From positions 186,001 to 250,000 of the forward strand of contig NZ_JAAVTK010000005.1 of assembly GCF_012275535.1 (NCBI RefSeq): a stretch of DNA of 64,000 nucleotides. Reading direction: 5' to 3'. Source of the stretch: Hymenobacter artigasi (lineage in GTDB: Bacteria; Bacteroidota; Bacteroidia; Cytophagales; Hymenobacteraceae). Below, in pieces: positions 59,770-64,000 of this stretch. Each line of letters opens with the position of its first letter. The stretch's first letter is position 1. Both the position numbers and the translations under genes were made by a program. Under the pieces are notes generated by a model. The model was not told the origin of the DNA, made no database searches, and was given only the letters and a program-made list of their open reading frames with translations.

Positions 59770-62142
59770 CTACCGCAGCAGACGCACATCGTACACGCCC
59801 CCGGCCGTGGAGCCCAGCGCCGCCTGGAACCGCACGGTGAGCTCCGTGGGCGCGCTATCCTGGCGGAGCGATTCCGGCAGCGGATATTCCACGTCGTAGA
59901 AATCGCCCTGAGGGTTGCCGACCATCTGCACGTCAGCCAGCAGCTGCCCATTCACCAAAATGCTGAACTGCCGGTTTTTATCACCGCCCGAATACGTGAC
60001 CCGCAGCGTGCGGGCGGCCCGTTTCGGGTTGCGCAATTGGTAGCTGAACCACCCGGCAGCGTGCCGCCAGTGCCGGTCGCGGTGGGAGCCGGTTTCGGTC
60101 TGCTCGCCCCGGAAGCCGTGGTCGGATTCGGGCTGCTGCTCGCCGGGCGTCACCTGGTCCACGGTGCGGGCTTCGAGGGCGCGTTTTTCCTCGTCCTTGC
60201 GGCGCAGCTCCTCCTTGCGGGCCAGCAGGCCGGCGGGCGTGGTCACGGGCCAGTACACCATATAGCGCGCGTCCTGAATCTGGTAGAACGGCACCAGCTG
60301 CACGTTACGGTACTTGTCGGAATTAATGAGCCCGGCCGCCGTAAACGTGAGCGGACGGCCCGCCACGGGCCGGATGCCCTCGGCCACGTTCGGGCCGGCC
60401 GATACCAGCACGGGGGCCTCTTCAATGGGGTAGAGCGGGCCGCTGGCAACGTGCGACATGCGGGCGCCATCGGCCCGCAGGCCCTTCAAATCGGTGGTAT
60501 TGGTCACGGCCGCCAGCACCACCGGGCCGTGCACGAACGACACCCAGGCGGAATGGTCGGGCAGGTATTCGGCCGTGGTGGTCATGGGCAGGGCCACGGT
60601 AACCACATCGCCGGGGCGCCACTTGCGCATCAGGGTCACGTAGCCGGGCGCGGCGGTGGTGGCCACCGGGCGGCCGTTCACCTGCACCAGCAACTGGCAC
60701 GCCGGCACCCAGTTGGGCTGCCGGATGCTGAGCGCGAAGGTGCGCGGCTTCTTGAGGGCCAGCTTCAGCTGCGTGCGCTCCTCGGCGGGGAAGGTGGTTT
60801 CCTGCGTCAGGGTGAGGCCCTGCTCGGCCCAGGTGAGGGTGGAGGGGATGAACAGGTTCACGAGCAGCTCCTGCGTACCGCGGTGGGCATACACTAGTTC
60901 GCCGTACTTGCCGTGGTTTTCCAGGCCCGAGCCCACGCAGCACCAGAAGCCCTGCTGCGGCTGCGAGTACACCCGGTAGTGCCGGGGGCGCATGGGCGTG
61001 AAGTACACAAACCCGCCCGTGCCAGGGTGCTGCGAGGAGAGAATGTGGTTGTAAAGCGCCCGCTCGTAGTAGTCCAGGTACTTTGTTGCACCGCCCGCCA
61101 GGTAAAGGTCCTTGCTGAGCTTGAGCATATTGTACGTGTTGCACGTCTCCGGCCCCTCCGTGCTTTCCAGCATGGAGGCGAAGTTGGTGGCCGGGTTGAA
61201 GTGCTCACTCACGCTGTTGCCCCCGATGGAAACGGTCCGGTTTTCCACCACTGTTTTCCAGAAAAAGGCCGCCGCGTTGCTCCAGGCTGGGTCGCCGCCC
61301 GCTTCCGCCACCCGCTCGAAGCCGATGACCTTCGGAATCTGGGTGTTGGCGTGCATGCCGTTGAGTACGTCCTGGCCCGCCAGCAGCGGCTCCAGCACCG
61401 CCCGGTGCGAGAAACGCTGGGCCAGCGTGAGATACTTGCGCTCGCCGGTGATGTCGGCTACGTCGGCAAAAATCTCGTTCAGGCCGCCGTGCTCGCTGCG
61501 CATCATGTCCTGCAGTTGCGCGTCGCTGAGTTTGGCCGTGAGGTCCGCAAACCAGTCGGTCAGCCGGATGAGCATGGCGCGGGCTTTGGCGTTGCCAGTC
61601 ACCAGGTAAGCGTCGCGTAGGCCGGCGTAGGTCTTGTGCAGGTTGTAGAGGGGCACCCACTTGTTGTTCAGCCCGAAGCTATTGGCCTTGATATTGCCGG
61701 CTTTCACCTCCCGCCACATGGCCGGGCCGCCGGGCACACCGCCCAGGTAGCCGTCGCCGCTTTTTTGCTGGCAAAGCTCCAACTGGTCGAGCATGTAGGT
61801 GAGCCGCTGCTGCACCCGCGCGTCGCCGGTGGCCGCTACCATGTAGGCCAGGGCCGACAAGTAGTGCCCGCCGATATGACCATCCAGGCCGGTGTTTTCC
61901 CAGTTGCCGTAGTTTTCGGCCTGGGGCGGCAGGCCCGCTGAGGCTCGGTAGGGTGCCAGCAGGCGGTCAGGGTCGAGGGCCAGCATGTAGGCCATATCCG
62001 TCTGCTGGGCCACCCGAAACGGGCTGTCCAGCAAGCGCACCGCCGACACGGGAAAGCTTTGCAGCCGCGCCGCCTGCCCCGCCCCCAGCGAGGGAGCCAG
62101 CCAGATGGCTAATAGAAGCAATTTTCCTTTGTGATTCAGCAT
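59770..62142 (-). CDS. glycoside hydrolase family 127 (beta-L-arabinofuranosidase type)
   Basis: 790 aa with a signal peptide (GKLLLLAIWLAPSLGAGQAA). Former DUF1680. The zinc-thiolate catalytic set of Bifidobacterium HypBA1 is visible: Glu332 and Cys334 in STEGPETCNTYNMLKL and Cys401/Cys402 in QGFWCCVGSGLEN, at similar spacing. Also typical are GNWENTGLDGHIGGHYLSAL and NSFGLNNKWVPLYNLHKTYA. After the barrel come a beta-sandwich and, at ~650-790, an extra domain with a long charged helix (RKEELRRKDEEKRALEAR). GH127 enzymes release beta-L-arabinofuranose or related sugars. Confidence 0.93.
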   Translation of the reverse strand: MLNHKGKLLLLAIWLAPSLGAGQAARLQSFPVSAVRLLDSPFRVAQQTDMAYMLALDPDRLLAPYRASAGLPPQAENYGNWENTGLDGHIGGHYLSALAYMVAATGDARVQQRLTYMLDQLELCQQKSGDGYLGGVPGGPAMWREVKAGNIKANSFGLNNKWVPLYNLHKTYAGLRDAYLVTGNAKARAMLIRLTDWFADLTAKLSDAQLQDMMRSEHGGLNEIFADVADITGERKYLTLAQRFSHRAVLEPLLAGQDVLNGMHANTQIPKVIGFERVAEAGGDPAWSNAAAFFWKTVVENRTVSIGGNSVSEHFNPATNFASMLESTEGPETCNTYNMLKLSKDLYLAGGATKYLDYYERALYNHILSSQHPGTGGFVYFTPMRPRHYRVYSQPQQGFWCCVGSGLENHGKYGELVYAHRGTQELLVNLFIPSTLTWAEQGLTLTQETTFPAEERTQLKLALKKPRTFALSIRQPNWVPACQLLVQVNGRPVATTAAPGYVTLMRKWRPGDVVTVALPMTTTAEYLPDHSAWVSFVHGPVVLAAVTNTTDLKGLRADGARMSHVASGPLYPIEEAPVLVSAGPNVAEGIRPVAGRPLTFTAAGLINSDKYRNVQLVPFYQIQDARYMVYWPVTTPAGLLARKEELRRKDEEKRALEARTVDQVTPGEQQPESDHGFRGEQTETGSHRDRHWRHAAGWFSYQLRNPKRAARTLRVTYSGGDKNRQFSILVNGQLLADVQMVGNPQGDFYDVEYPLPESLRQDSAPTELTVRFQAALGSTAGGVYDVRLLR

Positions 62143-62187
62143 ATTAAATCATTTGCAAAACCTGGAGCAGCTTCCAGGTCGGTGAAT

Positions 62188-62274
62188 TGTAGCGCGGACT
62201 TTGTAGTCCGCGTCCCCGCGCTGTTCGGGCGGGTCTAATAGCGCGGGGACGCGGACTACAAAGTCCGCGCTACA
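62188..62274. repeat. REP-like inverted doublet (family B)
   Basis: Arms 62188-62222 and 62240-62274 are exact 35-nt complements around 17 bases, with outer GTAG and CGCGGAC-TTTGTA-GTCCGCG. Between GH115 and GH127. Confidence 0.95.
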
Positions 62275-62285
62275 GTGAAACCGCT

Positions 62286-64000
62286 TTAGCGCTGGCCGAG
62301 GCTGCCTTTGGTGCTTTTGGGCTCGGCGCTGCCTGGCGTATTAGCCGGCGGCCCCAGGTAGGTGGCGGGCAGCGGGCCAGGGCTCACCACCAGTTTTTCG
62401 AGTACCACACCAGGGTCCACGCGCCAGAACTTGAGGATGTGCGCGCCGGCGGCGGCCACGTTGTGCTGCGAGGTTTTCAGGATAATGCTCTCGGCCACGG
62501 CCTGCTGCCAGGGGCGGTTGCCGTTTTCGGGGGCCAGGTCGGTGTGCAGGTTCACTAATTGCGGGGCCTCCTCGTCGATGGACACGGCGTAGCGCAGGCC
62601 GGTGGTGTTGGTGAAGTCCAGCGTGGGGGCCAGGTAGGCGCTCACCGTCACGGGGCCGGCCTGGGCCAGCGTAATGCGGTACTCCAGGTGCGGACTGCTG
62701 CCGCCCGGCGCGGTGGTGGGAGCCGCCGTCACCGGGAAGGCTGTGACGGCCCCGGCCGTGCGGCCCAAGTCGGGCAGGCGCTGCCAGGTGATGGCACCGG
62801 CATTCACGGCTTTGGTGTAGTGCTCGGCTTCGAGCGAAACGTAGGCGGTTTCGGTTGCGGCAGGCGGCGGGGTGGCGGCCGGGGCGGCGGCGGGCTGGGT
62901 CATTACCTCCGGCATCTTGTCGGCGTCGGGTTGCTGCCAGTAGGTGTAGCCGATGTGCGTCTGGTCCATCATGTGGTTCCATTTGCCGCCGGCCAGTGCA
63001 TGGTAGCGGCTTTTGATTTCCGCATCTTTGGCATACAGCGCTTTGGCCTTCTCCGCCAGGGCGGCGGTGGTAGCCTGCCCCGTTTTGGCCGCCTCGCGGT
63101 TGCGGGCCACGGTGTAGTACAGCTCGTTGAGGTTGGCGCAGGCCAGCACCGGGTGCAGCACCAGCTCGAAATAAGCATCGCGGGCGGCGGCGGGCAGCTT
63201 CTGGTTAATGGCCTCGGCGCGGGTGGCCAGGGCGTTGTAGTCGGCCACCACCGTGGCCCACTCGCCAGTGGCCAGACTGTAGGTGTTGGCATCGAGCAGC
63301 TCGGGCTTGCGGCGGGCGTTGTACTTGGCGTACCTGGCTAGGATGTCGGCAATGTCGGCCGCGTGCTCGGGGCCGAACTGCTGTGCGGCCCATTTCTGGG
63401 TGTAGGCCGCCACCTGGTTGGCCGCGATGGCATCTGGGTTCCAGGCGTAGTCCAGGAAGAAGCTGATGGGCAGCTCCATGGGTTTGAGGTCGCCCACGTT
63501 CACAATCCAGATTTGGTTGGCACCGTACTCGTGGGCCAGGTGCATCTGCTCCCAGATACGCGGCAGCGGGTTCGTGTTCAGCCACTTGTAGTTGCGCGGG
63601 CCGCCCACGTAGTCGAAGTGGTAGTAGATGCCGTAGCCGCCCTTGCGGGGATTGTCGGCCAGCTTGGGCAGCTTGCGCAGGTTGCCCCAGTTGTCGTCGC
63701 AGAGCAGCAGGGTCACGTCGTCGGGCACGCGCATGCCCTTGTCGTAGTAGTCCTGCACCTCCTTGTAGAGGGCCCAGAGCTGGGGCGTTTGGTCGGCGGG
63801 CTTGCGGGTTTCCTCGACCAGAATTTTGCGCTGGTCAGCCACTATTTTTTCAAGCAGGGCAATGTTGCTGCCCTCGCTCATGGGCTCGTCGCCGTCGCCG
63901 CGCATGGCCAGGGTCACGATGCTTTCGTGGGTGCCCATGTTGCGGATGCCCTGGCGCCAGAAGCGGCGCAGGGTGGTGTCGTTGGTCTGGTAGTTCCAGG
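62286..64000 (-). CDS. glycoside hydrolase family 115 alpha-glucuronidase, C-terminal part
   Basis: The frame runs off the right edge: codons before the internal Met at 63938 read WNYQTNDTTLRRFWRQGIRN, so the true start is outside. About 570 residues are present: the TIM-barrel part (NMGTHESIVTLAMRGDGDEP, VTLLLCDDNWGNLRKLP, GGYGIYYHFDYVGGPRNYKW, GANQIWIVNVGDLKPMELPI), a helical domain, and a C-terminal beta-sandwich (ITWQRLPDLGRTAGAVTAFP). GH115 enzymes remove 4-O-methyl-glucuronic acid from internal xylose units of xylan. A Pro/Ala/Thr linker (~PAAAPAATPPPAATETA) joins the last domains. It is the most upstream gene of the visible run. Confidence 0.93.
   Translation of the reverse strand, partial: WNYQTNDTTLRRFWRQGIRNMGTHESIVTLAMRGDGDEPMSEGSNIALLEKIVADQRKILVEETRKPADQTPQLWALYKEVQDYYDKGMRVPDDVTLLLCDDNWGNLRKLPKLADNPRKGGYGIYYHFDYVGGPRNYKWLNTNPLPRIWEQMHLAHEYGANQIWIVNVGDLKPMELPISFFLDYAWNPDAIAANQVAAYTQKWAAQQFGPEHAADIADILARYAKYNARRKPELLDANTYSLATGEWATVVADYNALATRAEAINQKLPAAARDAYFELVLHPVLACANLNELYYTVARNREAAKTGQATTAALAEKAKALYAKDAEIKSRYHALAGGKWNHMMDQTHIGYTYWQQPDADKMPEVMTQPAAAPAATPPPAATETAYVSLEAEHYTKAVNAGAITWQRLPDLGRTAGAVTAFPVTAAPTTAPGGSSPHLEYRITLAQAGPVTVSAYLAPTLDFTNTTGLRYAVSIDEEAPQLVNLHTDLAPENGNRPWQQAVAESIILKTSQHNVAAAGAHILKFWRVDPGVVLEKLVVSPGPLPATYLGPPANTPGSAEPKSTKGSLGQR

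Overview
The window reads as chromosomal DNA of a high-GC member of the Bacteroidota, most likely a Hymenobacter-type cytophagalean. The evidence is protein family content rather than any rRNA: a type III glutamine synthetase, the long form of IspG, an LpxC-FabZ fusion, a PorX-type response regulator with a PglZ domain, a type IX secretion sorting-domain remnant, TAnnTTTG-like -7 promoter elements, and a set of secreted plant-polysaccharide enzymes. No tRNA, rRNA, CRISPR array, integrase or transposase gene was recognised.

Layout. 1-8.8 kb: the 3' end of a glutamine synthetase gene, small uncharacterised proteins, a PAS protein, a quinone oxidoreductase, a phytoene-desaturase-like flavoprotein, ispG, an NTF2-fold secreted protein and a YjbR protein. 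8.9-25.9 kb: a secreted M14 peptidase, a RelE/ParE-type toxin-antitoxin pair, leuS, dnaG, a K+ channel, two overlapping glycosyltransferase genes, ribBA, cinA, a DUF4197-like protein and an acidic protein. 26-32 kb: an ABC ATPase and a lipid A operon (lpxD, lpxC-fabZ, lpxA) with an HD hydrolase upstream. 32-35.5 kb: a four-helix-bundle protein gene, porX and a PAS histidine kinase. 36-64 kb: one long minus-strand run for glucuronoarabinoxylan use: araB-araD-araA, a lipoprotein aldose epimerase, GH3, four GH43, GH67, GH95, a double-domain esterase, GH97, GH127 and GH115 (cut by the window end). The enzymes would remove acetyl or feruloyl, glucuronyl, arabinosyl and galactosyl decorations and release xylose and arabinose; AraA/B/D take arabinose to xylulose 5-phosphate. 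No SusC/SusD pair, xylanase or regulator lies in the window.

The most unusual layer is non-coding. About two dozen long inverted repeats, in at least seven sequence families, occupy many of the gene junctions. Several families have the layout of REP elements (a GTAG tetranucleotide next to an imperfect hairpin) arranged as inverted doublets like REPINs, and variants of a family differ by paired base changes that keep the stem. The repeats also enter genes: two single arms lie in frame inside leuS, one forms the C-terminal tail of AraB and makes its stop touch the araD start, and one pair brackets a four-helix-bundle (23S rRNA IVS-type) gene between an HD hydrolase gene and porX. A decayed esterase gene joined to a type IX sorting domain is also visible.
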